Below are positions 46,749 through 55,434 of a stretch of DNA of 64,000 nt, one piece after another (within the stretch, counting starts at the first letter, position 1; each line of letters opens with the position of its first letter). A program made the position numbers and the translations under genes. This DNA comes from Eubacterium sp. An11 (lineage in GTDB: Bacteria > Bacillota > Clostridia > Lachnospirales > Lachnospiraceae), in NCBI RefSeq assembly GCF_002161065.1, contig NZ_NFLV01000004.1, positions 160,640 to 224,639 on the forward strand, given 5' to 3'. The notes beneath the pieces are model-generated. The model was not told the origin of the DNA, made no database searches, and saw nothing but the letters and a program-made list of their open reading frames with translations.

Positions 46749-47416
46749 TATGCATTCATCCTCCTCTCAACGGCTCTTGAAATGAATGACAGAATCGTAA
46801 CGATCAGGAGGAAGAAAATGGCTACCCATGTATAGGTGGCAAAAGACTCCATGGTTCTTCCCACATAAATCTTCGCATTGTACATGATCTCTGACAAACC
46901 GATGGCATAAAGGATGGTGGAATCCTTCAATGTGATGATGAACTGGTTGACCAGAGACGGAAGACAGATACGCACCGCCTGCGGAAGAATGATCTTCTGC
47001 ATGGACTTGGCATAGCTTAATCCCAGACTTCTTGCGGCCTCCATCTGTCCTTTATTGACAGACTCAATGGAACCACGGAAAATCTCAGAAATGTATGCGC
47101 CGGCGTTGAGTGTCAGTGTCACCAGACTGGCAGTAAATACCGTGATTCTGAACTGAGATCCTGTGACGGACTGAATCAGCTGCGGCATGGCAAAATAGAA
47201 ATAGAATGCCTGCACCAGCATTGGCGTTCCACGGATCAGCCAGATATAAAACTTCGCAATGCCGCGGAGAACGACATTGTTGGAAATGTTCATCAAACAT
47301 ACAAAAATGCCCAGCACCATGGCAATGAGCAGGGACAATACTGTAATTTCAATGGTCATACCCAACCCCTGGAGAAGGGTTGGGTAGACTTCACTTAATA
47401 CCTGAATTAAATTCAT
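46748..47416 (-). CDS. polar amino acid ABC transporter permease
   Basis: 222 aa HisM/GlnP-family permease with about five membrane helices. [20 protein letters not shown] at the N terminus and the cytoplasmic coupling segment [20 protein letters not shown] (about 140-160, EAA motif) are typical. [20 protein letters not shown] is conserved in glutamine/cystine-type permeases. It lies between the binding protein and ATPase genes. One permease gene implies a homodimeric channel. Confidence 0.96.
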   Translation of the reverse strand: MNLIQVLSEVYPTLLQGLGMTIEITVLSLLIAMVLGIFVCLMNISNNVVLRGIAKFYIWLIRGTPMLVQAFYFYFAMPQLIQSVTGSQFRITVFTASLVTLTLNAGAYISEIFRGSIESVNKGQMEAARSLGLSYAKSMQKIILPQAVRICLPSLVNQFIITLKDSTILYAIGLSEIMYNAKIYVGRTMESFATYTWVAIFFLLIVTILSFISRAVERRMNA

Positions 47417-47434
47417 AGCAAATCATCCTTTTAA

Positions 47435-48229
47435 TTATTCAGCGGAAGTATATTTTGCAATAATCTCGTCATAAGTTCCGTTTGCTTTAATATCAGCAAG
47501 ACCTGCGTTGAACATCTCAAGCAGCTCAGCGTTCTTTCCTTTCAGCACGGCGAAACCATATGGTGTGGAGAAATTATCTTTCTCTTCTGCTATGATCTTA
47601 AGGCCGTTGCCCTGGGAAATACCGTAAGCCATAACCGGCTGATCCTCGAAACATGCCACAGTGTTGCCTGTGATAACGTCCTGATACATCAGGGAGGACT
47701 CATCAAAATACTGGATGTCAAAACCATACTGGTCTTTTAAGGATTCTGCACAGTCAGCACCCTGTGTTCCTGTCTTGGCTGCCACTGTCTGGCCCTTCAG
47801 ATCATCCAGTCCTTTAATGTCGCTGTCTGCAGCTGCTGCGATAGCCACGTAGGAATCAAAGTAAGCATCGGAGAAATCATATTTCTTTTCTCTTTCCGGA
47901 GTGATGGACATACCGGCGATAACCGCGTCGCTCTGTCCGGACTCAAGAGAAGCAACTGCTGCATCGAATCCAAGAGAGTTCAGCTCATATTTGAATCCCT
48001 GGTCTTCTGCGATCGCTGCAAGGATGTCCACGTCGATTCCAACGAAGTTGTTGTTTTCATCAGAGAACTCAAACGGAGCAAAAACAGTATCTGTTGCGAT
48101 TACGTAAGTTTTATCTGATGATGCGTTGTCCGCTCCTGTGCTGTCTGCCTCATTGTTTGAATTACTTCCACATGCAGCTAAAGACAATGTCATTGCTGCA
48201 ACCAAAGCCATTGATAAGAATTTTTTCAT
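47435..48229 (-). CDS. amino acid ABC transporter substrate-binding lipoprotein
   Basis: 264 aa. Lipoprotein signal MKKFLSMALVAAMTLSLAAC with lipobox LAAC; then a family 3 solute-binding fold: YVIATDTVFAPFEFSDENNN, FVGIDVDILAAIAED, SGQSDAVIAGMSITPEREKK (ligand-binding Arg about 112), AAKTGTQGADCAE and DEIIAKYTSAE. It captures a polar amino acid such as glutamine, cystine or arginine outside the membrane; specificity is not decidable. AAGGAAGG precedes the ATG. First gene of the importer operon, with a promoter at 48276-48304. Confidence 0.96.
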   Translation of the reverse strand: MKKFLSMALVAAMTLSLAACGSNSNNEADSTGADNASSDKTYVIATDTVFAPFEFSDENNNFVGIDVDILAAIAEDQGFKYELNSLGFDAAVASLESGQSDAVIAGMSITPEREKKYDFSDAYFDSYVAIAAAADSDIKGLDDLKGQTVAAKTGTQGADCAESLKDQYGFDIQYFDESSLMYQDVITGNTVACFEDQPVMAYGISQGNGLKIIAEEKDNFSTPYGFAVLKGKNAELLEMFNAGLADIKANGTYDEIIAKYTSAE

Positions 48230-48275
48230 GTGAATTCCTTCCTTTCTAATATTTCTTTTTTCACATCACGTATCT

Positions 48276-48304
48276 ATTATATCTATTCAGCCTGCAAATT
48301 GCAA
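48276..48304 (-). promoter_or_regulatory. promoter of the amino-acid ABC operon
   Basis: Minus-strand -35 TTGCAA (48299-48304), 17-base spacer, -10 TATAAT (48276-48281). The 48305-48545 stretch is AT-rich with no other feature seen. Confidence 0.7.
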
Positions 48305-48545
48305 GAAACTTTCAAAAAACATACATTTTCTGACATTTATATTCCCGTTTTTTCTTTTTTTTACTTTATGAAATATTTTTCTTTTCTTTCTTAATTTTTT
48401 ATGAATCCCCGATGGCAGCGCTCTGTCAGTCTTACTCTCCGGATAAAAAATGACTTAAGATTAGCATGAAATTTTGTACTGAAATTTATTCATTTATCTT
48501 TTTTCTCCCCGTAGAAAAATAATATTTTTTCCTGCGAAAAAACAG

Positions 48546-48574
48546 TTGACAAATTTTATGTAATCGCATATAGT
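48546..48574 (+). promoter_or_regulatory. promoter of the HPr-like gene
   Basis: -35 TTGACA (48546-48551), 17-base spacer, -10 TATAGT (48569-48574), about 60 bases before the start codon. Confidence 0.75.
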
Positions 48575-48633
48575 GAACTGGATTTCACCGTGAGAAAAGA
48601 AATACATTTTTAATAAGAAAAGGAGATACAAAG

Positions 48634-48870
48634 ATGAAAACTTTTACCGTGAAATTTGAAACCGTAGATAACGCTACTTCTTTTGTAAAAGCCATTGAAG
48701 ATTTCCACAGCCATTTTGATCTGATCTATGGCAAATACGTCGTTGACGCACAGTCCCTGCTGGGAGTTATGACCATGAACCTGAGGGAGGCCATCGACTT
48801 ACGCATCATGGAGCGCGAGGATGAGATGGACAGAATCATTGAGGCGATCACCCCTTATCTGGCCGCCTGA
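48634..48870 (+). CDS. HPr-like protein lacking the active-site histidine
   Basis: 78 aa of the HPr fold and length. The segment VVDAQSLLGVMTMNLREAID (about 37-56) aligns with HPr KSIMGVMSLG and keeps the serine (Ser41) equivalent to regulatory Ser46. The GIHARPA active-site loop with phosphorylatable His15 is replaced by VDNATSF, so it cannot carry PTS phosphate at that site. It resembles B. subtilis Crh in this pattern. AAAGGAG precedes the ATG. It lies upstream of a cytosolic GH13 glycosidase but with its own promoter. A role in catabolite signalling is inference. Confidence 0.75.
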   Translation: MKTFTVKFETVDNATSFVKAIEDFHSHFDLIYGKYVVDAQSLLGVMTMNLREAIDLRIMEREDEMDRIIEAITPYLAA

Positions 48871-49055
48871 GTTTCACGATCAGAAATTTTATTTTTCGCA
48901 ATTTTTTTAATTTTATTGATATCCATTATGAATTATGCTATATTATAAAGGTGTCCTGTGTGTAAACATTGGGCACTTTTCCTGTTTTTTAAGGATTTCT
49001 TGATTTTCCAATAGTTTTAAATTCAAAATAATATCATTTTCAGGAGGACATCATT

Positions 49056-50354
49056 ATGTGGTTTGACCAAGCAGTTATTTATCAGATTTATCCCCTGGGC
49101 TTATGCGGAGCCCTGGACAAGAAGGACGCCGGCCACCGGATTCTCCGCGTGCTGGACTGGGTGGATCATATCAAAAAGACCGGCGCCACCTGCGTACTGT
49201 TCAATCCTCTCATGGAGAGTGATTACCACGGCTACGACACCAGAGATTATCTGACGCCCGATCATCGTCTCGGAACAAAGGAAGACGTGCAGAAAGTATG
49301 CCAGGCCATCCATGACGCCGGCCTTAAGATCATGTTCGACGGCGTCTTCAATCACGTGGGCCGGGGATTCTGGGCATTTCAGGACGTGATTGAAAAGAAA
49401 TGGGACAGTCCGTACTGCGGCTGGTTTCACCTTAATTTCGACGGTAACACCAATTACAACGACGGTTTCTGGTATGAAGGCTGGGAAGGCCACAATGAAC
49501 TTGTAAAGCTGAATCTGGATAACCCGGATGTGCGTCAGTATCATTACGATGTCATCAAAAAATGGATCGAACTTTATGACATTGACGGTCTCCGCCTGGA
49601 TGTGGCTTACTGCTTAAGCGACTTTTATCTGCGGGAACTTCGGAGCTTCGCCAACGGCGTAAAACCGGACTTCGTTCTCATGGGCGAAACGCTCCACGGC
49701 GATTATAATATGTGGATGAGTGATGAGAAATGTCACTCGGTCACCAACTATGAATGTTATAAAGGACTTTACTCCAGCTTTAACAGCGCCAACATGCACG
49801 AGATCAGCTACAGTCTGAATCGACAGTTTGGCTATGAGAACTGGTGCATTTACCGCGGAAAGCATCTGTTAAGTTTTGTGGATAACCATGACGTGGAGCG
49901 AATCGCCAGCATCCTCGAAGATAAAAAGAATCTGCCGGTCATCTACGGACTGCTCTTCGGCATGCCGGGCGTTCCTTCCATCTATTACGGCAGCGAGTGG
50001 GGTATCGAAGGCCGCAAAAAAGACGGCGATGAAGTGCTCCGTCCGGCCATCGAGAAACCGGAGTGGAACGAACTCACCGACGCCATCGCCGCCTACGCCG
50101 CCCTTCACACCAGTCATCCGGCTCTGTATGACGGCGGCTACCGCAATCTCCACGTGTGGAGCAAGCAGCTGGTGTTTGAGAGAGCCTGCGATGAGGAGCG
50201 TATCCTGGTAGCCATCAACATCGACGACGAACCATACTTCGCGCCTTTTGACGCCCAGGCTGCAGAAGGCACAGACCTTCTCACCGAAGAAACGGTCACC
50301 TTTGACGGAGGCCGGGAACTTCCGCCGCACAGCGTGGCTTTCTGGAAGGTCTGA
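49056..50354 (+). CDS. GH13 alpha-amylase-family glycosidase
   Basis: 432 aa, no signal peptide, so cytosolic. The four GH13 regions are present: FDGVFNHVGRG (I, about 93), IDGLRLDVAYC (II, nucleophile Asp about 183), LMGETLHGDY (III, acid-base Glu about 212) and LSFVDNHDVERI (IV, Asp about 275). The length and MWFDQAVIYQIYPLGLCG start resemble maltodextrin glucosidase, cyclomaltodextrinase or sucrose-isomerase-like enzymes without extra carbohydrate-binding domains. It probably processes imported maltodextrins. AGGAGG precedes the ATG. No transporter genes are adjacent. Confidence 0.92.
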   Translation: MWFDQAVIYQIYPLGLCGALDKKDAGHRILRVLDWVDHIKKTGATCVLFNPLMESDYHGYDTRDYLTPDHRLGTKEDVQKVCQAIHDAGLKIMFDGVFNHVGRGFWAFQDVIEKKWDSPYCGWFHLNFDGNTNYNDGFWYEGWEGHNELVKLNLDNPDVRQYHYDVIKKWIELYDIDGLRLDVAYCLSDFYLRELRSFANGVKPDFVLMGETLHGDYNMWMSDEKCHSVTNYECYKGLYSSFNSANMHEISYSLNRQFGYENWCIYRGKHLLSFVDNHDVERIASILEDKKNLPVIYGLLFGMPGVPSIYYGSEWGIEGRKKDGDEVLRPAIEKPEWNELTDAIAAYAALHTSHPALYDGGYRNLHVWSKQLVFERACDEERILVAINIDDEPYFAPFDAQAAEGTDLLTEETVTFDGGRELPPHSVAFWKV

Positions 50355-50391
50355 GATACCGTAATAAAATAAAATTGTAATTTTTTCTTTA

Positions 50392-50419
50392 TTGACTTCT
50401 GTCCTCATCTTTATATAAT
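50392..50419 (+). promoter_or_regulatory. promoter of the HD-domain gene
   Basis: -35 TTGACT (50392-50397), 16-base spacer, -10 TATAAT (50414-50419). Confidence 0.65.
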
Positions 50420-50481
50420 GAAGGCAGAAGTCAATTTTTATTTCACAGACAACTGCGTTTTTATTATTCAGGAGGACAGAC

Positions 50482-50949
50482 ATGGTTACCTTAACCCCGG
50501 CGGAAATGAAAGAAATTCACGAATACCTGAGCGAATACATGCACACAGAGGAAGCCCAGTCCATGAAGGACTTCTGCCAGCACGGCGCAGTCAGCACCTA
50601 CGATCATGTGATGAATGTCGTCCGGCTGAGTTATTATCTCAACAAGCGATTCCGGCTGGGTGCAGACACCAAGTCTCTGGTCACCGGCTCTTTTCTCCAT
50701 GACTTTTATCTCTATGACTGGCACGAAGACGGCGACGGATCCCACCGCCTGCACGGTTTCACGCATCCGCAGCGGGCCCTTGCCAACGCCTGCAGCCTCT
50801 TCACCCTCAACGAAAAGGAGCAGGCCATTATCCGTCAGCATATGTGGCCGCTCACCCTGCGGGCGGTTCCTTCCTGCCGGGAATCACTGATCGTCTGCCT
50901 GTCAGATAAGATCAGCTCGACCATGGAAACGCTGTTTCACAGAGGATGA
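50482..50949 (+). CDS. HD-domain phosphohydrolase
   Basis: 155 aa HD-superfamily protein. Metal ligands are visible in order: His of TYDHVMNVVRLSYYL (about 42), His-Asp of GSFLHDFYLYDW (about 73), His of QRALANAC context and RQHMWPL (about 117), and Asp of IVCLSDKISST (about 138). Such proteins hydrolyse phosphate esters of nucleotides; the substrate is unknown. AGGAGG precedes the ATG. It has its own promoter and a strong terminator downstream. Confidence 0.88.
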   Translation: MVTLTPAEMKEIHEYLSEYMHTEEAQSMKDFCQHGAVSTYDHVMNVVRLSYYLNKRFRLGADTKSLVTGSFLHDFYLYDWHEDGDGSHRLHGFTHPQRALANACSLFTLNEKEQAIIRQHMWPLTLRAVPSCRESLIVCLSDKISSTMETLFHRG

Positions 50950-50994
50950 TCGTTTTACCAAAGCGTTTTACAAAAGAAACCATTCTGATGATCA

Positions 50995-51032
50995 GGGGAG
51001 GCGCTGTCTGCCATAACAAACAGCGCCTCCCC
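50995..51032. terminator. bidirectional terminator between HD and HAD genes
   Basis: Perfect 13-bp stem GGGGAGGCGCTGT/ACAGCGCCTCCCC with a 12-base loop, between convergent genes. Confidence 0.85.
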
Positions 51033-51091
51033 ATTATCTTTCTTTCGTATTGAATGATTCATTGCCAGCAAACATTTTCCATCCGTTTTTC

Positions 51092-51865
51092 TCAGCCCGG
51101 AATATCTCCCACACCATTCAGTACCAGACGCGGACGGTATGGATATCTTTCGATAATGTCCGGGGTTGTCACGCCGGAGAGCACCAGCACTGTATCCAGG
51201 CCTGTCTCAATACCGGAGATGATATCGGTATCCATCCGGTCACCGATGATAGCCGCGTTGGCGGAATGTACATTTAAAAGACGAAGCCCTGTGCGCATCA
51301 TCAGCGGATTCGGTTTGCCTATAAAGTAAGCCTTCCTCTCGGTGGCCAGCTCAATAGGGGCAATGAGGGCACGGCAGGCCGGAGCGATTCCGGTCTCCGT
51401 CGGTCCGGTCAGATCGGAGTTAGTTCCGATGAGCTTGGCACCGGCATTAACCAGGCGGATCGCCTTTGTCACCTGTTCCAGATTATATCCGGAGGACTCT
51501 CCCACCACCACATAATCCGGGTCCACATCATTGTACATGATCCCTTTATCATAAAGAGCATTTAAAATACCGTGTTCCCCGATCACATAGGCGCTGCAGC
51601 CCGGTGACTGAGTATCCAGAAAGCAGGCGGTGGCCAGGGCGCTGGTATAAAAATGTGTCTCATCCACATCCAGTCCCATTCTTGCCAGCTTATTCTGCAG
51701 CTCTCTCGGTGTATACTGACTGGAATTGGTCAGAAACAGAAAATTCTTCTTATTGTCCACCAGCCAGTTTACAAACTCCTTTACTCCCGGCAGAAGACGA
51801 TTGCCATGATAGATGACACCGTCCATGTCGCAGATGAAACCTTCTTTGCTCCGTAATCTTTCCAT
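51092..51865 (-). CDS. HAD-IIA family phosphatase (NagD-like)
   Basis: 257 aa. Motif I GFICDMDGVIYHG (nucleophile Asp about 13), motif II FLFLTNSSQYTP, motif III Lys in YFIGKPNPLMMRT (about 183) and motif IV IIGDRMDTDIISGI (about 208-217), with a large type IIA cap between. These enzymes remove phosphate from small metabolites (nucleotides, sugar or glycerol phosphates). AGGAGG precedes the ATG. The 240-base gap upstream shows no further feature. Confidence 0.92.
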   Translation of the reverse strand: MERLRSKEGFICDMDGVIYHGNRLLPGVKEFVNWLVDNKKNFLFLTNSSQYTPRELQNKLARMGLDVDETHFYTSALATACFLDTQSPGCSAYVIGEHGILNALYDKGIMYNDVDPDYVVVGESSGYNLEQVTKAIRLVNAGAKLIGTNSDLTGPTETGIAPACRALIAPIELATERKAYFIGKPNPLMMRTGLRLLNVHSANAAIIGDRMDTDIISGIETGLDTVLVLSGVTTPDIIERYPYRPRLVLNGVGDIPG

Positions 51866-52107
51866 ATATCGTATCCTCCTGTATTATGTCTGTTTTTATT
51901 CTGTCTTTCCCCAGTTGCCTTTTCATGACACCTGATCTCTATGCTTTCAACCATAATGTCTGTCATTTCTTCTCTCTCCCGCGTTTTTGCGGCAGCACTA
52001 TCATCATAGCAGACACCATATTCTCCTGCAATCCTGCCCATGTAAAGTTTGTGTTTCTTCTGTGTAAACCGGCTCCGCTTTTCTGCTCACCGGGTTCGGC
52101 CGGAACT

Positions 52108-52881
52108 TTAAATATTCGGCATCTTCGCCGTCGGCATCATCAGCACTTTTCCGGTACCGCGGTATACATTTACCAGTCCCTCTCCGGATGCAGCGGAACC
52201 GATCAGAGACTTTCCGGAACGTTCCACCGTAAAATTCAGACTTCCGCTCCAGGCAATGGCATAATTGCCGTCAATCTTTAATACGTCATTTTCCATGGTG
52301 ATCTCCACCAGCTCTTCCTTCGGGCAGTCAGACTCGATGCAGAACACACCGGAACCATTGAGGCTTAAGTTAAACAAGCCCTCTCCGCCTGCCACAGCCG
52401 AAGAAATATTAGAGCGCATCACTGCCTTGTGTTTTAATCTGGAATCGCAGGCCAGAAACAGACCGTCGTCCAGCACCACAGAACCGCCCCAGTCTGCGGC
52501 ATCCATAAGGATCAGATGCTTATAAGTCGGTTCCAGAACCAACAGGCCGCTTCCGGTGTATTCCGGCTTGATCACGGATTCTCCGCTGGCCTTGCCCCGG
52601 ACCGCCTTGCCAAGGAAGTCTCCCACACCTTTGATGCCGGTAGTGGCATTCACATCACCAAGCATCCACTGCATGGCTCCTGCCTGCAGGGTAATCTGCG
52701 CCTTGCTCAGATCACAGACCACCTGTCTCTTGCGGACATTCATTTCCGCACAGTAATATGCTGTGATAGCAGAAGATGGCGCAACACTCAAATCTCTCTG
52801 GTACTCAATGACAGTAAACGCTCCCTTTTCATCAAGAATCTTCACGTCATCATTATCTGTAAAATTCTTTACCTGAAACAT
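52108..52881 (-). CDS. AIM24 family protein
   Basis: 257 aa, beta-rich AIM24/TspB family protein. Visible: GSGLLVLEPTYKHLILMDAA (about 128-147), VVLDDGLFLACDSRLKHKAV, GEGLFNLSLNGSGVFCIESD and TMENDVLKIDGNYAIAWSGS, the repeated GxGxLxL strands of the family. Eukaryotic AIM24 is mitochondrial and bacterial function is unknown; some members respond to stress. GGAGG precedes the ATG. It is not tightly linked to either neighbour. Confidence 0.85.
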   Translation of the reverse strand: MFQVKNFTDNDDVKILDEKGAFTVIEYQRDLSVAPSSAITAYYCAEMNVRKRQVVCDLSKAQITLQAGAMQWMLGDVNATTGIKGVGDFLGKAVRGKASGESVIKPEYTGSGLLVLEPTYKHLILMDAADWGGSVVLDDGLFLACDSRLKHKAVMRSNISSAVAGGEGLFNLSLNGSGVFCIESDCPKEELVEITMENDVLKIDGNYAIAWSGSLNFTVERSGKSLIGSAASGEGLVNVYRGTGKVLMMPTAKMPNI

Positions 52882-53039
52882 GATTCTCCTCCCTCATGTC
52901 ATCGTGAGCAGCCGCAGGCGGCTGCCGGAGTTATCAGTAAAATCAAAACCCTTCCCAAAAATGTACAGAAAAGTCTTTCGATTCTACTATAACACAGCGC
53001 GAAACAGCACACAACATAAGATGCAGTAAAGAATAACTT

Positions 53040-53375
53040 TCATAAATGTGAATCAACAGATGCCGGCCGCAGATCATATATATTCTGCAAGGGAATGGCC
53101 ATTTCTCCGATACGAATCTTTCCCATGGCGTTATCGACGCCAGAAAATGCCCCGGAAAATGTCCGGTATTCTCCCTGAATATAATACAGAACTTCCACCC
53201 AGTCGCCTGGCGTCAGCTGTCTGAGACGTCGGTTCAGCTCCTCCAGGCTCTCCTCTGACAATTCTCTCCGGGGCAGAGGCTTTTTCTCTCTGCGCGCCAG
53301 TGCTTCCGGATATCCCTTCAGCGCCCCGAAGGGCATAAATTGTTTTGCTCTCTCTTCCCTGCTCATTTTAGGCAC
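53040..53375 (-). CDS. YolD-like protein
   Basis: 111 aa YolD-like family protein. RAKQFMPFGALKGYPEALAR (residues 8-27) is the family signature. It starts at GTG 53375 and overlaps the polymerase end by 8 bases, so the two are coupled. YolD-type genes commonly pair with UvrX/DinB-like Y-family polymerases in SOS operons, replacing UmuD in this role by context; the biochemical role is unknown. GGAGG lies about 11 bases upstream of the GTG. Confidence 0.85.
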   Translation of the reverse strand: MPKMSREERAKQFMPFGALKGYPEALARREKKPLPRRELSEESLEELNRRLRQLTPGDWVEVLYYIQGEYRTFSGAFSGVDNAMGKIRIGEMAIPLQNIYDLRPASVDSHL

Positions 53376-54657
53376 CGCTTCTGTGACCTCCTATCTGATG
53401 ATTTCTCTCCATGGTCGTCGCGCCGTCCTCAAGATCCATCCCCCTCAATACAGCATTCTTCCCAAATCGGTGTTTTATATCCAGAACCGCCTGCTGCAGT
53501 TTCCGTTCTTTTTCTATCCTGTCCGGACTGGAAAAAATATCATACTGACAGTACATTTCCGGTTCCACATGGTTATAGGTCAGAGATACCCGGCGGATGG
53601 GTGTCCGGTCGTCCACGATCCTCCGGTACAAAGTCACAGCACACTCCATAATACGGCAGGCAAGATCCGTGGCCGCCGGAAGGCCGATGGTTCCATGGGC
53701 AGACTTCTTCCCGTAACTTCTTGAATAACCCACATGAAGAGTGATGGAATCCGTCACCAGCCTCTTTTCCGTCAGTTCCTGACAGAGCACGTCCGCCATC
53801 TCTTTCACAATGAGCATCCCTTCCTCATAAAAATAATCCCTCGGCAGCACCTGCCCGCTGGAAATAGAATGAACCTTCGGACGGTACGCCTTGATGTCTG
53901 CCATGGTGACCGTCTCCCGTCCCCAGGCATGATCGATCAGAAGCTCCGCATCCACGCCAAACATCTTATAGAGAGCCTTCTCGTCCGCCATGGCCACCTG
54001 CTCCATAGTAGTAATCCCCATCCCGGCCAGCCGCCGGACCGTTCCCTCCCCGATGCGCCAGAAATCTGTCAGCGGCCGGTGCCGCCACAAAATCTTCCGG
54101 TAACTCTCCTCATCCAGAACACCGATAAAGTCCTTTGACCGCTTCGCAATGATATCCAGGGCGATCTTGGCCAGATAAAGATTCGTCCCCACTCCGGCCG
54201 CCGCCGGAATCCCGGTACTCTGCCTTATATCCTGCACGATAATTTCCGCCAGCTGGCGGGCATTCTTCTGATACAGCTCCAGATACTCTGTCACATCCAT
54301 GAACACCTCGTCGATGGAATACACATGAATATCTTCTCCGGAAACATACCGCAGATAGATGTCATAAATCTCCGCCGAATAGTCAATGTAAAGCTGCATC
54401 CGCGGTGCCGCCATAATATAGCGGACTCCTTTCGGAATCTCGAAGACCCGGCATCTCCCCGGAATCCCCCTGGCCTTCATGGACGGAGACACCGCCAGAC
54501 AGATGGTCTTCTCCGTCCGCTCCGCATCGGCCACCACCAGATTCGTGGTCATGGGATCAAGCCCCCGCTCCACACATTCCACCGACGCATAAAATGACTT
54601 CAGATCAATGCAGATATACTGCCGCTCCTTCTTCACTGCCCTCGCCTCTTTTCCCAT
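53368..54657 (-). CDS. Y-family DNA polymerase (UvrX/DinB-like)
   Basis: 429 aa translesion polymerase. YICIDLKSFYASVECVERGL (palm, first Asp about 17), the catalytic YSIDEVFMDVTEYL (Asp-Glu about 115), GVGTNLYLAKIALDIIAKR (fingers/thumb), and a helix-hairpin-helix near WRIGEGTVRRLAGMGITTM. It copies past damaged bases at low fidelity in the SOS response. An ATG at 54657 is chosen (GGGAAGAAG upstream); a TTG 60 bases further up has no site. Two LexA-type boxes lie in the promoter about 300 bases upstream. Ends just overlapping the YolD gene. Confidence 0.92.
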   Translation of the reverse strand: MGKEARAVKKERQYICIDLKSFYASVECVERGLDPMTTNLVVADAERTEKTICLAVSPSMKARGIPGRCRVFEIPKGVRYIMAAPRMQLYIDYSAEIYDIYLRYVSGEDIHVYSIDEVFMDVTEYLELYQKNARQLAEIIVQDIRQSTGIPAAAGVGTNLYLAKIALDIIAKRSKDFIGVLDEESYRKILWRHRPLTDFWRIGEGTVRRLAGMGITTMEQVAMADEKALYKMFGVDAELLIDHAWGRETVTMADIKAYRPKVHSISSGQVLPRDYFYEEGMLIVKEMADVLCQELTEKRLVTDSITLHVGYSRSYGKKSAHGTIGLPAATDLACRIMECAVTLYRRIVDDRTPIRRVSLTYNHVEPEMYCQYDIFSSPDRIEKERKLQQAVLDIKHRFGKNAVLRGMDLEDGATTMERNHQIGGHRSGA

Positions 54658-54797
54658 ATACTTCTTCCCAAATATGCGCCTTCCGGACTGCCGGACTGGC
54701 GGCCAGCTAACCGACAAATCACCGGATTGCCAGACTTTTATATGCTAAGATACAAAACCTGCCATAACTCAACGGCATACCCACGCAAAGCAAGAAG

Positions 54798-54926
54798 GAA
54801 TCCTGCAAAGCAGGATTCGCCGCCTGCGGCGGGTCGCGAAAGCGGCATCTTCCTATCCGCCGCAGTGCGATCCTCGCGGAGCGTTTTTTATTTCATAGGA
54901 ATGCAATTTCCTATGAAATAAAAAAC
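54798..54926. repeat. 81-bp interspersed repeat, copy 2, within a run of hairpins
   Basis: 54844-54924 is about 90% identical to 1152-1232 and holds a perfect 11-bp inverted repeat, TTTCATAGGAA (54891-54901) and TTCCTATGAAA (54908-54918). Just before it are GAATCCTGC/GCAGGATTC (54798-54818, loop AAA) and CGCCGC/GCGGCG (54818-54831). The block lies in the roughly 280-base leader of the polymerase mRNA. Confidence 0.8.
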
Positions 54927-54974
54927 AAACATTTGTTCCTTTTCTATTTTAACAGAACAAATGTTTGTTTTCAA
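54922..54974 (-). promoter_or_regulatory. SOS promoter with two LexA-type boxes
   Basis: Minus-strand -35 TTGAAA (54969-54974), 17-base spacer, -10 TAAAAT (54946-54951). Two arms, AAAACAAACATTTGTTC (54922-54938) and GAACAAATGTTTGTTTT (54955-54971), are exact inverted copies. Each contains GAACAAATGTTT, fitting the Gram-positive LexA pattern GAAC-N4-GTTY. One box fills the spacer and the other covers the start site. Confidence 0.7.
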
Positions 54975-55218
54975 TGGTAATTTTTTCCTCTCATAATAAA
55001 ATTGGGATCTGTCAGTCTGAATCTGCAGGTTTTGAAATGATCCCGGTGAAGAAGAACAGACGGAACTTGCGGCTTTATATGTATCATAGAAAAACGCAGT
55101 CAGGGAAAGCTACCTGTGCGGCCTGCTCTGCAGGTGCATGCCAGACAGACACGACCATAAATTTGGGTATCCGCTATTCGTCTGTAGCCATAGCCTGCTG
55201 TTTCGCCAACGTAGCACA

Positions 55219-55434
55219 GGATTTTTGTAAAGGTGGAACAAAGGTTTCTCAACAGGCAGATGACGTTTTGGACACATACGGCTTTCGACCGCGAGCTGTG
55301 AGGGAGGACTGACATAGTCATTTTACAGGGATACCTCTGGTCAGTCCGACTGAAGGCCGAGCCGGGCGAATCCGTATGTGTCCTTACGTCATTGTCTGTC
55401 TGAGCAGATAGCTGTTACCACCTTTACAAATCCC
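55219..55434 (+). ncRNA. candidate structured non-coding RNA
   Basis: Nested helices: P1 55224-55236 with 55418-55430 (13 bp, perfect), P2 55253-55265 with 55387-55402 (13 pairs, 3-base bulge, one G-U), P3 55270-55281 with 55372-55383 (12 bp, perfect), short TTCG/CGAA 55284-55287 with 55367-55370, P5 55306-55313 with 55340-55347 (8 bp), P6 55326-55330 with 55335-55339 (one G-U). The two G-U pairs exist only if the plus strand is the RNA. P1 overlaps the ABC-F stop codon on the other strand. No adjacent promoter or T-run terminator was seen; a weak -10 (CATAAT, 54992) lies upstream. I cannot assign a family with confidence. Confidence 0.45.

Noticed and set aside
51781..52041. Minus-strand ORF upstream of the HAD gene
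   Set aside because: No domain, no start site signal and extensive overlap with the HAD N terminus in another frame.
54965..55312. Plus-strand ORF of 115 aa between the polymerase and ABC-F genes
   Set aside because: No clear ribosome site, odd composition with a dozen scattered Cys and Lys, and its 3' half coincides with the helices of the candidate RNA. Better explained as non-coding.
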